Source: CAXRDE01 sp964229355
Lineage (GTDB): Bacteria > Cyanobacteriota > Sericytochromatia > UBA7694
Length of the DNA stretch: 64,000 nucleotides
Assembly (NCBI GenBank): GCA_964229355.1
Contig: CAXRDE010000021.1
Location: 34,372 to 98,371, forward strand
Direction: 5' to 3'
The notes below the pieces were generated by a model that saw only the letters and a list, made by a program, of their open reading frames with translations, did not search any database and had not been told where the DNA came from. Numbering within the stretch: the stretch's first letter is position 1; each line of letters starts with the position of its first letter. This document shows positions 17,743-26,388 of this stretch, in pieces. Position numbers and translations under genes: made by a program.

Positions 17743-18336
17743 ATGCGCCGTTGTCTTTCTCTTCTGTCTTTAGTCGGTGTGTTACTGAGCACCGCCACAG
17801 CGTGTAAACCAGCTCCTGTTATGCCTGTGGCCCAAAACCCGGCTTTCTCATCCGGTGTTTATGGACTGCAGGCCCAGGCGGTCACCTCGCAAGCCAGTCC
17901 GGTGCTCAGCGCCAAATATGCCCTTGAAAAAGCGGAGCATTATGCCTTTGCCTGGTCCTCAGGGGCGGCGCTGACCCATGTGTTTGGTCAATACATTACC
18001 CAACAGGGTTTGCCCGATCGCCGTCGGGGATCATGGACCTTTTCGTTTATTGATTACGATGCCCCCGAAAAAGGCTTTCAGGTGCACATGCAAGCGGGTA
18101 AGCCCGATGTATACCAGGCCCTGCCCGCCTCACGACTGCCCTTAAAAGAACCCCTTGAAATCCGCGCCTGGAATTACGATTCTCATCAATTGGTGCCGAT
18201 TATTCGTCAGTTATTCCCGGATATTTCTACGCCTTTGCCCGATATTCAGTTGATTGAAGTGGATCGCCGTCTGGTATGGTCTCTGGGCGAGCAGCAGTGG
18301 GTCGATGCCATGAATGGGCGTATTTTTACCCCTTAA
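17743..18336 (+). CDS. Small hypothetical lipoprotein
   Basis: A 197-residue lipoprotein precursor: hydrophobic signal and a lipobox-like end STATAC with Cys21, followed by Lys. The mature protein is a mix of beta strands and short helices (KYALEKAEHYAFAWSSGAAL, RRGSWTFSFIDYD) and resembles no family I know. It follows the PLD lipoprotein by only 6 bases, so it belongs to that operon and could be its partner or an accessory subunit. The operon ends in a strong hairpin terminator at 18371-18406. Confidence 0.65.
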   Translation: MRRCLSLLSLVGVLLSTATACKPAPVMPVAQNPAFSSGVYGLQAQAVTSQASPVLSAKYALEKAEHYAFAWSSGAALTHVFGQYITQQGLPDRRRGSWTFSFIDYDAPEKGFQVHMQAGKPDVYQALPASRLPLKEPLEIRAWNYDSHQLVPIIRQLFPDISTPLPDIQLIEVDRRLVWSLGEQQWVDAMNGRIFTP

Positions 18337-18370
18337 GGGTTCATTACTATCGCTTCTTAAGCAGCACATG

Positions 18371-18406
18371 AAAAAAGCACCGCATAAAATAAAGCGGTGC
18401 TTTTTT
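18371..18406. terminator. Bidirectional intrinsic terminator
   Basis: A perfect 13-base inverted repeat with a 10-base A/T loop. The arms end in six A on the left and six T on the right, so it works as a T-tract terminator in both directions: for the PLD operon on the plus strand and for the oxygenase gene on the minus strand. Confidence 0.92.
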
Positions 18407-18426
18407 GCAGCAGTATCGGATAGCGT

Positions 18427-19266
18427 TTACTTTACACCAATGGCGGTTAGGCGCTCATTGAGGTATTCGTCAGCGGTGAGTCCAGGCTTTAAAACCACTT
18501 CAGGGCGTGGGTGCAAAAAGAGAGGCATGGACAGACGGGCGCTGCGGTCGTTGGCGTCGGGGTTGACCACGCGGTGGATGGTGGACTTGTAATAGCCATC
18601 GGTGCACTTTTGCAGCATGTCGCCGATATTGACCGCAATGCTTTCCCGATCGCAGGGCACATCATACCAGTTACCTTCGGTGTCTTGCACCTGCAGACCG
18701 CTGGTGGTCGCTCCGACGAGGGCGGTCAGCAGATTGATGTCACCATGGGCAGCAGCACGTACTGCGCCTGCGGGTACATCTTCACTTAGGGGGGGATAGT
18801 GAATGATGCGCAGCAGGGTTTGCGGGCTGTCTTCAATCATTTGGGTCAGCGGCATGGAGAGGCTTTGGGCAATCTCCTGAGGCAGATGCTCTTCGATCCA
18901 CACCAACAAGGTTTTCGCCAGCTCAGACAGTTGTCGGTACATTTCTAAGGATTTTTGGCTGAGTTCTTCAGGGAAACGTCCATCGGGATAAATATGATAA
19001 AACTCTTTTAAGTCTTTGTGTTTCGCGCCTACTGCGGTTTCAGAAATACTGGGTGGGAAGTACCCGTCTTGTTTTTGGGGATCCCGCATGTATTTTTCTT
19101 TGAGGGCTTCGTCAGCAAAAAATGTGCGCCAGTCTTCGTACACTTCGTCAATGAGTTTTTGATCAATGGGGTGGTTGTACAAAACGCCAAAGCCGGTTTC
19201 ACGTAAGGAGCGTGCAAATTCGGCGGAGGCATTATCAGCGGTGTAGTCAACTTTTAAAACGTTCAC
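18427..19266 (-). CDS. 2-oxoglutarate/Fe(II)-dependent oxygenase (isopenicillin N synthase-like)
   Basis: A 279-residue cytoplasmic enzyme of the isopenicillin N synthase-like dioxygenase group. The jelly-roll core supplies the iron triad H174-x-D176 (in AAAHGDINLLT) and H231 (in STIHRVVNP), and R244-x-S246 (RLSM) binds the 2-oxoglutarate carboxylate. The N-terminal part has the usual GFGVLYNHPI. The substrate is unknown; relatives act on hormones, peptides and secondary metabolites. The start is a GTG at 19266 with AGGAG 7 bases upstream. A paired 12-base direct repeat upstream may be an operator. Confidence 0.85.
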   Translation of the reverse strand: MNVLKVDYTADNASAEFARSLRETGFGVLYNHPIDQKLIDEVYEDWRTFFADEALKEKYMRDPQKQDGYFPPSISETAVGAKHKDLKEFYHIYPDGRFPEELSQKSLEMYRQLSELAKTLLVWIEEHLPQEIAQSLSMPLTQMIEDSPQTLLRIIHYPPLSEDVPAGAVRAAAHGDINLLTALVGATTSGLQVQDTEGNWYDVPCDRESIAVNIGDMLQKCTDGYYKSTIHRVVNPDANDRSARLSMPLFLHPRPEVVLKPGLTADEYLNERLTAIGVK

Positions 19267-19396
19267 AATGGAGCTCCTGAAGAATAGTTATTTAAAAATT
19301 TGATTGAAAGTCTGTTCTCATCATATGGAAGGGGAACGGACATGACAAGGCTTTCTTCTGCTATTTTAACGCACACTGGCCCCTGCGCCCTTAAAT

Positions 19397-19430
19397 CAGA
19401 TCAATTTTGTACATGAGCCAGATCAATTTT
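19397..19430. repeat. Two 12-base direct repeats, 22 bases apart (possible operator)
   Basis: CAGATCAATTTT occurs at 19397-19408 and again at 19419-19430, a period of 22 bases, close to two helical turns. On the minus strand the pair lies 29-62 bases upstream of a TAAAAT box (19363-19368) that could serve the oxygenase gene. The layout fits a dimeric regulator binding one face of the DNA; no regulator is identified. Confidence 0.45.
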
Positions 19431-19472
19431 AGGGTAACAAAGGCCAGGAAGTGAGGCAAATAATGGTGGAGC

Positions 19473-20114
19473 TTACTGCTCAAGTTCGATTTGCAGGGTA
19501 TAACCGCCCGTGGCGCCTTCGACGCCGGTCACACCAATCACCACGTTATAAGCGTTGGTGGTGGCATTAAAGTACAGACTGCGGGTGCCATCTTCCACTT
19601 TGCCTCTCACCGGTCGATCGTTAATATGATCAGCCTCGCAGCTGACGGCACTGCTCAGCTCAGGCACTACACTGTAATTGGTGGTGCCGATTTGATAACC
19701 GTATACGCTCATGGCTGGGCCTTCGGGATTATCGGGAATGAGCTTGATATTGAGAATGGACTTTGGAGGCAAATCCATATGGTACAACACATGGTTGGCC
19801 TTGAATTTTGCGTTTTGCGTGGCCGGAAAACAAGCGGTGCTGCTTTGAGAGGCCCAGCTCAAATCACTGATGGCTTCTCCCTCAGCGAGATTGCCTTTGA
19901 CCTCAAAGGTTTTGTTGGCTTCGACGCGAAGGGTTTTCACTTTGGCAGGAAAGCCCATACTGCTAGAACCGCTTTGGCTCTCGCTGACGGCTTTCGCGAC
20001 TTCTTTGGCCAGCGGAGAGCTATCGGTTAAAATTTTTGCAGCTTCTCCGCAACTGCTGACAGCCAAGAGTGAACTGCCCAGAAGCAATGTTAAAAATCGG
20101 ATGCTGTATGACAT
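19473..20114 (-). CDS. Hypothetical lipoprotein
   Basis: A 213-residue lipoprotein precursor with lipobox LAVSSC (Cys22) and Gly at +2. The mature part starts with a helical, Ser-rich linker and continues as a beta-rich domain (KTLRVEANKTFEVKGNLAEG at about 62-81; SLYFNATTNAYNVVIGVTGV near 180) that resembles the small beta-sandwich domains seen at the ends of secreted enzymes, but I cannot name a family. GGAG lies 8 bases before the ATG. It is transcribed toward the oxygenase gene with 206 bases between, and divergently from the GH1 gene. Confidence 0.65.
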   Translation of the reverse strand: MSYSIRFLTLLLGSSLLAVSSCGEAAKILTDSSPLAKEVAKAVSESQSGSSSMGFPAKVKTLRVEANKTFEVKGNLAEGEAISDLSWASQSSTACFPATQNAKFKANHVLYHMDLPPKSILNIKLIPDNPEGPAMSVYGYQIGTTNYSVVPELSSAVSCEADHINDRPVRGKVEDGTRSLYFNATTNAYNVVIGVTGVEGATGGYTLQIELEQ

Positions 20115-20253
20115 GGGGCGACTCCATTTGTTTAAGATGCGAGCAGCTTAGCATGCCCTTTCTCATGTGGCTATACATAAATGTATATTGTACGTTTTAT
20201 AAAATAAAAAAATTGGTATAATGCAGAAATATTCTGAATTTTTGGGGTTTTCT

Positions 20254-21759
20254 ATGCATCGTTGGTTTTCTCGCGCTATCGGTACCTTATTGTGTCTGGG
20301 TCTTGGTCTGGGTGCTGTATCTTGTCAATCTCGCACTGCCGCGCCCGGCTCAGGGCTTTCCCTGCAAAAGGGTCGTCTGGGGGCTTTGAATCAATCACCG
20401 CCTTTGTGGGGGGCAACACCTGAGTTTTTATGGGGGGTCTCTTCGGCGGGTTATCAGTCAGAAGGGAACGAGCGAAATAGCCAGTGGTACTATTGGGAGT
20501 TAGCGGGCAAAACCCCTGACCGCAGCGGTAAAGCCGTGGACTTTTGGAATCGCTATGAAGAAGATATTCAGTTGGCCAAGTCCATGGGGGTGAATACCTT
20601 TCGTTTATCCATTGAGTGGTCCCGTGTAGAGCCCCATCCCGGCGTGATTGATTACGAAGCGTTGGCGCATTATCAAAAGATTATTCAAAGGGTACGCCAG
20701 AATGGCATGGAGCCCCTGGTGACGCTTTTGCACTTTACCTACCCCCATTGGCTAGACTTTGACACCGATCAAGATGGTTTGACGGGCTGGGAAGATCCAG
20801 ACACCACCGACGCTTTTTTAAACTACGCTGCTTTGGTGGTGCGGGAATTTGCACCGCAGGTGCGTTTTTGGATCACCTTCAATGAGCCCAATATTTGGCT
20901 TCCCATTGCTCATCTGGCGGGCAAAACGCCTCCAGGTAAAAAGAACCCCATTAGCTTTTTACGGGCGGGTTACAATGTGTTGCAGGCCCATGCCCGTGTT
21001 TATGACCGCATTCATGGCATACAGCCTCAGGCCATGGTCTCCGCCAATATTTTTCAGTTTATGTACAGCCCTTTCTCTCGGGCTGAGGCTTACGCTTCAG
21101 GGGTCAATGCGCTGAGCGAGCAAAATATTGAAGCTTTTGCTGAGAGCGATTGGTTTATGGAAGCGCTAGAGGAGGGAGAGTTTGCTTATCAGCAACACCT
21201 GCCAGCCATGTTTGAACCCCAGCATTTTGCAGGCGGGTTGCGCGCCATGAACAATGGTACAGTGTCTCTTCTTAAACGCTTTGACTATGTAGCGTTTGAC
21301 TATTACTACCGTTTTACCAAACTGTCAGAAATTTTGCACGCTGAAGAAAGCTGGCGTATGCCTTTGTACCCTGAGGGCCTTTATGACGTGCTGATGCGTT
21401 ACCATCGCCGTTTTGACAAACCCATTATTATTGCTGAAAACGGGATGTCCACGGAGAACAACACGCCCCGCCAGGACGGTTGGAAGCGGGGCGATCATAT
21501 CGTGCAGCACGTGAAATATATGAAACAGGCAATGGCTGATGGCGCAAAGGTCATCGGCTATTACCATTGGTCCATCACGGACAACTATGAGTGGGGAAGT
21601 TTTACCCCGCGCTTTGGTCTGTTTCAGGTAGAAGCGCTGAGCGATCCTGAGCTGAAGCGAGTTCCCACGGACGGTGTTGCCGCTTATCAGGCGGTGATCG
21701 CTGCCAACGGGGTAACCCCTGAACTGTTAAGTCGTTATCCGGGGCCTACGCGCCCGTAA
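20254..21759 (+). CDS. Glycoside hydrolase family 1 beta-glucosidase-like lipoprotein
   Basis: A 501-residue GH1 enzyme that would hydrolyse beta-linked glucosides or galactosides with retention. Both catalytic residues are present: acid/base Glu211 in TFNEPN and nucleophile Glu395 in IAENG. The N-terminal substrate-site motif (FLWGVSSAGYQSEG) is also present. Unlike most bacterial GH1 enzymes it starts with a lipoprotein signal (GAVSC, Cys24), so it should be fixed to a membrane, probably the outer one. The ATG at 20254 is chosen because a TATAAT at 20216-20221 overlaps the earlier ATG at 20221. The stop runs 14 bases into the convergent receiver gene. Confidence 0.9.
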   Translation: MHRWFSRAIGTLLCLGLGLGAVSCQSRTAAPGSGLSLQKGRLGALNQSPPLWGATPEFLWGVSSAGYQSEGNERNSQWYYWELAGKTPDRSGKAVDFWNRYEEDIQLAKSMGVNTFRLSIEWSRVEPHPGVIDYEALAHYQKIIQRVRQNGMEPLVTLLHFTYPHWLDFDTDQDGLTGWEDPDTTDAFLNYAALVVREFAPQVRFWITFNEPNIWLPIAHLAGKTPPGKKNPISFLRAGYNVLQAHARVYDRIHGIQPQAMVSANIFQFMYSPFSRAEAYASGVNALSEQNIEAFAESDWFMEALEEGEFAYQQHLPAMFEPQHFAGGLRAMNNGTVSLLKRFDYVAFDYYYRFTKLSEILHAEESWRMPLYPEGLYDVLMRYHRRFDKPIIIAENGMSTENNTPRQDGWKRGDHIVQHVKYMKQAMADGAKVIGYYHWSITDNYEWGSFTPRFGLFQVEALSDPELKRVPTDGVAAYQAVIAANGVTPELLSRYPGPTRP

Positions 21760-22144
21760 GGGTTTGATGCTTTTGCCAAAGAGCTTCGAGTTGTGTGGGT
21801 AATGTGGTAATTTCTAACGGCTTAAAAAGAATGGCAAAAGCCCCCATAGCTTCATAATGACTGACTTCTTCAGGCTGAATTTTGGCCGTCAGAAAAATAA
21901 CTGGAATCCCTTTGGTTTCAGGATTGTCTTTAAGTATTTTCAGGGTTTCAAGACCGTTTAATTTGGGCATCATCATATCCAGAACAACAAGATCTGGCTG
22001 AAAACCAGGGAGTTCGTCCAACAGTTCTTGACCGTTATTGCAACACCGGTAGTCAAATTGCGGAAAAGCATCAAAGGTTAGGCGCAGGAGAAATTGAATA
22101 TCAAAGTCATCTTCTGCATGCAGAATGCGTTGTAAAGCTTTCAA
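21746..22144 (-). CDS. Single-domain response regulator
   Basis: A stand-alone receiver of about 132 residues: acidic pair HAEDD near residue 12, phospho-acceptor Asp in LVVLDMMMPKLNG, the Thr of switch region FLTAKI, and Lys in ILFKPLE. It has no output domain, as in CheY- or Spo0F-like relays. The start is a TTG at 22144: AGGAG lies 6-7 bases upstream, inside the last codons of the kinase gene, while the upstream ATG frames have no site. One base separates it from the kinase stop, so the two are translationally coupled and probably a cognate pair. Confidence 0.85.
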   Translation of the reverse strand: MKALQRILHAEDDFDIQFLLRLTFDAFPQFDYRCCNNGQELLDELPGFQPDLVVLDMMMPKLNGLETLKILKDNPETKGIPVIFLTAKIQPEEVSHYEAMGAFAILFKPLEITTLPTQLEALWQKHQTLTGA

Positions 22145-22145
22145 T

Positions 22146-25049
22146 TCAGTCTCCTGTTTTCTGGTATGTTGCCAGTTTATCATGTAACCACGCCACAAAG
22201 GCTTCAGGAGTAAACCGCGACTTTACCAGGGCCTCATTCACCAGGCTGCGTTGGGCAGCATTTAGCTCAATGGCAGACAAAACCACAACCTCAGGTGGTG
22301 GGTTTAAGCGTTTAATTTCAGGTAAAAGTTTAAAGCCTGAGCCATCGGGAAGGACTAAGTCTAACAAGAGCAGATCATAAACATTTTCTTTTAGACTTTG
22401 CCGGGCCTCTTGAAGTGTTCCCGCAAAAGCAAAATGCGCCAGTTCCTGGCATTGCTCTGAAACCACCTGTGCCAAATCGGAATCATCTTCAATAAACAAG
22501 ATCCGGGTTTTATACCGGGGTTCTCTTGCCTGGGCGAGCGTTGTGGTCGTATAGGTTTCGGGTGCCCGGACTTCTGGAAACCGAAGAGAAAAGCAGGTGC
22601 GTTCTGCATTGGATGTAAAGGCGATGGTGCCGCCCATGGCTTCGGTAAGCTCTTTGCTAATGGCCAATCCGAGGCCTGTACCCCCTTGAGAGCGCGAGTC
22701 CGTATTGTCCACTTGCATAAAGCGGTTGAACACTTGATCGTGAAACGGCTCTGGAATACCCGGACCAGGGTTGCATACTGTGATGCAGAGCCAGTTTTGA
22801 TCTTTGTTTTTTTCTTGCGTAAGGGTAAGGGTGATGGTGCTGTGTGGCGGTGAAAATTTTGCCGCATTGGATAAAAGATTATTGAGGACTTGATTAAAGC
22901 GCAAGGGATCCACCAGGAGGTAATGCGGTGTCCTTTGGGGCTTTTTAAACTGATAGCGAGAGTTATATTCTGCAGCAAAAGGGCTGAGCTGCTGGATAGC
23001 TTCTTCGATCAGGGGCGTGATGGCAAGGACCCGCGTTTGAAAGCGCATGGCGCCAGCCGCTATTTTTTCAATATCGAGTAAATCATTGATGAGTTCGGTG
23101 AGGCGTGCTGTGTTTTTGGTGGCGATGTCAAAGAGTTTTTGGGTGGTGTCAGGCGTGGCGGGTATTTTGGGGTTACGCAGCATGCTGAGGGCCCCCGCAA
23201 TGGATGTGAGGGGTGTACGCAGCTCATGGTTCATGGTAGAGATAAATGCTTCTTTGATGCGTTCGTTCTCTTTACGGCGGGTAATGTCTTGAAAAACGCC
23301 AAATAAACGTACGGTTTTTCCGTTTTCTACAATGGTTTCACCCGCGCTGCGCACCCAGATCAGGTTGTTCTTTGCGGTGATCAGGGGCATTTCTACATCC
23401 CAGGTGCTGCCCTTTTCGATGGCATCCTCAATTAGCGCTTTGATCACAGGGCGGTTTTCAGGCGTGTAGAAATTGATGGCTGTCTCCATATCCGGTACAA
23501 AATCTTCAGGCACTTCGTGAAGGGCGCGGGTTTGGGCGCTCCAAATCGGCACACCGGCCTTCAGATCCACTTCCCATCCCCCCACCTGGGCAATTTCCCC
23601 CGCCTTTTCTAATAACTCCTCATTTTTCTTGCCCTGCTGTTGGTGAATATAGCGAGACCACGTTGAGGCAATCCACCGGGCAAACAACCTTAAGAACTCT
23701 GTGTCCGTATCGCCAAGGGAGGTCGCGTTGGTGGGGGGACAGAGAAAGTGCAGCGCCCCGAGGATTTGCTCATCAATTTCAAGGGGCAGTGCCAAATGGA
23801 GGCCTTCTGCTGTAGTGGAAAAATAGGGTGAAAACGTTTCGGGAATGGTGAATGTTTCTGGCGGTAAGGCATTCAGAGCGAGAGGCTCTTCTTTTTGCGA
23901 TTGTGTATAGGCCGCAAAGACTTTTTTCTGCGGGGTATTTTCAATAATCACGCCCAGTTTGACATCAAAGTATTGGCAGCCTAAGATTAAGGACTTTTGG
24001 ATTTGCGCTTTAAGATCCAGCTCGGGCAGTGAGGCGATATCGTTAAGGGATTGGAGGGCTTGTAACTGAAGGCGCTGGTTTTGATAGGTCTGCTGTTGGG
24101 ACAGGGCCTTACGATAGCTCATGAGTAATGAACTGATGCTGCTTAAGAGCGGCTGTAGAAAACGCTCGCTTTTTTCAAGGCGGCGTTGGTTCGTCGAGGC
24201 AAGGCTAATGCCCCCCACGATATTTTCACCGATATGCAGGAGAATAGGACTATAAGCGGGCTCATAGCGAATGCGGCTGGGCACTTTATGGGGAGTATAG
24301 GTCTCAATAAAGTGGGCAATTTGTCGTTTGTAAAAATCCACAGAGTGCTGCGGGGTTCCATGACCTTGCATCTGATCTTGACCCAAATGATCGCGAAAGT
24401 GCACGGCCACAAAAATGTCGGGTAGAATTTCGCCCATTTTTTGTGTCAGGTTTTGCAACAGGTCAGCTGGAATATTACCCGCTGCTAACTGGGTCAAAAC
24501 CTCAGAAATATGTCCCATTAAGGCTTCTTCACGCCGCCGCTCTTTGAGGAGCTGCTGCACCTCCATTTGCTGGATCACTTGACGGCTGAGGCGTTGTAGG
24601 GCTTTCTTTTGCTCATCGCTCAGTTTATGGGGCTTTTGATCGATAACACACAGGGTGCCGATATGATAGCCCTCAGCGGAAGTAAGGGGAGCCCCTGCGT
24701 AAAAGCGAATAAAAGGCTCTCCCTTGACCAGGGGATTCTCGCGAAAGCGAGGGTCTTCTAAAGTATCTGGAATTTCAAAAACCTGGTTTTGCAGAATAGC
24801 GTGAGCACAAAAAGATGAGTCTCGAGAAGACTCTTGTGCCGTTAAGCCCACACGGCTCTTGAACCATTGCCGCTGATGATCCACCAGAGAAATCAAAGCG
24901 ACAGGGGTTTGACAAATATGCGAAGCCAACCAGGTGTAATCATCAAAAACAGCCTGGCTGGGTGTATCTAAAATCTCATAGTTCCTCAGAGCCAGTATAC
25001 GCTCGGCTTCGTTGCTAGGGATAGCTGCTGGCTCATAAGGAAGCGTCAT
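22146..25049 (-). CDS. Hybrid sensor histidine kinase (GAF-GAF-GAF-PAS-HisKA-HATPase-REC)
   Basis: A 967-residue kinase without TM helices, so it senses cytoplasmic signals. Domains in order: GAF (about 25-165), a second GAF-like region (185-310), a third (330-465), PAS (485-592), HisKA with phospho-acceptor H608 (MNHELRTPLTS), the ATP-binding domain with N-box NNLLSNAAKF (about 722-732) and G-box GTGLGL (790-795), and a C-terminal receiver with Asp897 (LLLLDLVLPDGSG). A separate receiver follows after one base, so the likely relay is kinase, own receiver, stand-alone receiver. It lies 11 bases after hemL in the same orientation. The signal is unknown. Confidence 0.9.
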   Translation of the reverse strand: MTLPYEPAAIPSNEAERILALRNYEILDTPSQAVFDDYTWLASHICQTPVALISLVDHQRQWFKSRVGLTAQESSRDSSFCAHAILQNQVFEIPDTLEDPRFRENPLVKGEPFIRFYAGAPLTSAEGYHIGTLCVIDQKPHKLSDEQKKALQRLSRQVIQQMEVQQLLKERRREEALMGHISEVLTQLAAGNIPADLLQNLTQKMGEILPDIFVAVHFRDHLGQDQMQGHGTPQHSVDFYKRQIAHFIETYTPHKVPSRIRYEPAYSPILLHIGENIVGGISLASTNQRRLEKSERFLQPLLSSISSLLMSYRKALSQQQTYQNQRLQLQALQSLNDIASLPELDLKAQIQKSLILGCQYFDVKLGVIIENTPQKKVFAAYTQSQKEEPLALNALPPETFTIPETFSPYFSTTAEGLHLALPLEIDEQILGALHFLCPPTNATSLGDTDTEFLRLFARWIASTWSRYIHQQQGKKNEELLEKAGEIAQVGGWEVDLKAGVPIWSAQTRALHEVPEDFVPDMETAINFYTPENRPVIKALIEDAIEKGSTWDVEMPLITAKNNLIWVRSAGETIVENGKTVRLFGVFQDITRRKENERIKEAFISTMNHELRTPLTSIAGALSMLRNPKIPATPDTTQKLFDIATKNTARLTELINDLLDIEKIAAGAMRFQTRVLAITPLIEEAIQQLSPFAAEYNSRYQFKKPQRTPHYLLVDPLRFNQVLNNLLSNAAKFSPPHSTITLTLTQEKNKDQNWLCITVCNPGPGIPEPFHDQVFNRFMQVDNTDSRSQGGTGLGLAISKELTEAMGGTIAFTSNAERTCFSLRFPEVRAPETYTTTTLAQAREPRYKTRILFIEDDSDLAQVVSEQCQELAHFAFAGTLQEARQSLKENVYDLLLLDLVLPDGSGFKLLPEIKRLNPPPEVVVLSAIELNAAQRSLVNEALVKSRFTPEAFVAWLHDKLATYQKTGD

Positions 25050-25060
25050 GAGAAGTGCCT

Positions 25061-26365
25061 CTAAGACCTTGTGTTTAAATGGGCAAAAGCGGTGTTGGTG
25101 GCCACCAGGGTTTTTTCGAGCGCTTGCTCATCGTGCTGTACTGACATAAAAACCGCTTCAAACTGCGAAGGCGGGAAGTAAACCCCCTGTTGAAGCAGGC
25201 TGTAGTGAAAGCGTTTAAAAGCCTCCAGATCGCACCCTTTGGCATCGGCGTAACTGTGGACGGGGTTTTCATTGAAAAACACCCCAAACATGCCGCCCAT
25301 CACACAGGTTTGCAAGGGAACCCCGTGGGCTTTGGCTTGCTCCATCATACCCCGGGTAAGAAAGGTCGCTTTTTCTTCGAGCTGGGTGTAATACTCCGGG
25401 TGATCCTTCAGGGTTTGCAGGGTCACGCGGCCTGCCTGCATGGCCACAGGGTTTCCGCTCAGGGTTCCCGCCTGGTACACCCCGCCGACGGGGGCCACAT
25501 GTTGCATAATTTCTTTTTTTCCGCCGTAAGCGCCTACGGGCAGTCCGCCACCAATAATTTTGCCTAAACAGGTCAGGTCAGGCATGACCCCGGCTTTTTC
25601 CTGTACACCGCCCAGGGCAACCCGGAATCCGGTCATGACCTCATCAAACAGGAGCAGGGCACCGTAACGGTCGCAGAGCTCACGTAGGCCTTCTAAAAAG
25701 CCGTCTTGAGGCAAGACCATGCCCATATTTCCGGCCACAGGCTCTAAGGCGACCACTGCCACGTCTTCGGGGAATTTCTCAAAGAGGGCTTGCACCGCAG
25801 CGAGATCGTTATAAGGAACCGTTAACGTGCTTTCCACCTGACGGGCTGGCACGCCAGGAGTACCAGGAATACCGAGGGTGGCAACCCCTGAGCCCGCTTC
25901 AGCCAGAAGCATGTCACTGTGTCCATGGTAACAGCCCTGGAACTTAATGATTTTTTCGCGGCCCGTGTAGCCCCGTGCCAGCCGAATGGCACTCATGGTG
26001 GCTTCTGTGCCGGAGTTCACCATACGCACCATTTCAATACTGGGAACGGTTTCTATCACCAGTTTTGCCATTTCAATCTCAACGGTGGTGGGAGCACCAT
26101 AACTGGTGCCCAACTCCAACTGCTCGCGAATGGCCGCAATCACCGGGGGGTAATTGTGGCCCAGGATCATGGGGCCCCAGGAGCCCACGTAATCAATATA
26201 TTGATTGCCGTCGATATCCCACATGTGGCAGCCTTCAGCGCGGGCAATAAAGGGCGGAGTGCCACCCACCGCTTTAAAGGCTCTGGCGGGGCTGTTTACC
26301 CCACCAGGCATGACTTCCTGGGCTTCTTGAAAGCGTTGTTGAGAACGATTGAGATGAAATGACAT
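25061..26365 (-). CDS. hemL: Glutamate-1-semialdehyde 2,1-aminomutase
   Basis: The PLP enzyme that makes 5-aminolevulinate from glutamate-1-semialdehyde, so this organism makes tetrapyrroles by the C5 route. The PLP lysine is K269 in CLGKIIGGGLPVGAYGG; the preceding Asp is in FDEVMTGFR. The N-terminal motif MPGGVNSPARAF is typical. The length (434) is standard. It sits 23 bases after fumC and 11 before the hybrid kinase, all on the minus strand, forming one probable operon. The heme link to succinate dehydrogenase cytochrome b, encoded nearby, is of interest but unproven. Confidence 0.95.
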   Translation of the reverse strand: MSFHLNRSQQRFQEAQEVMPGGVNSPARAFKAVGGTPPFIARAEGCHMWDIDGNQYIDYVGSWGPMILGHNYPPVIAAIREQLELGTSYGAPTTVEIEMAKLVIETVPSIEMVRMVNSGTEATMSAIRLARGYTGREKIIKFQGCYHGHSDMLLAEAGSGVATLGIPGTPGVPARQVESTLTVPYNDLAAVQALFEKFPEDVAVVALEPVAGNMGMVLPQDGFLEGLRELCDRYGALLLFDEVMTGFRVALGGVQEKAGVMPDLTCLGKIIGGGLPVGAYGGKKEIMQHVAPVGGVYQAGTLSGNPVAMQAGRVTLQTLKDHPEYYTQLEEKATFLTRGMMEQAKAHGVPLQTCVMGGMFGVFFNENPVHSYADAKGCDLEAFKRFHYSLLQQGVYFPPSQFEAVFMSVQHDEQALEKTLVATNTAFAHLNTRS

Positions 26366-26388
26366 AAATACCTGGTTCCTTTGTGCCC

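Noticed and set aside
19491..20030. Plus-strand frame of 179 codons opposite the 19473 lipoprotein
   Set aside because: The minus strand has a lipoprotein signal, a ribosome-binding site and sensible composition; the plus frame has none of these.
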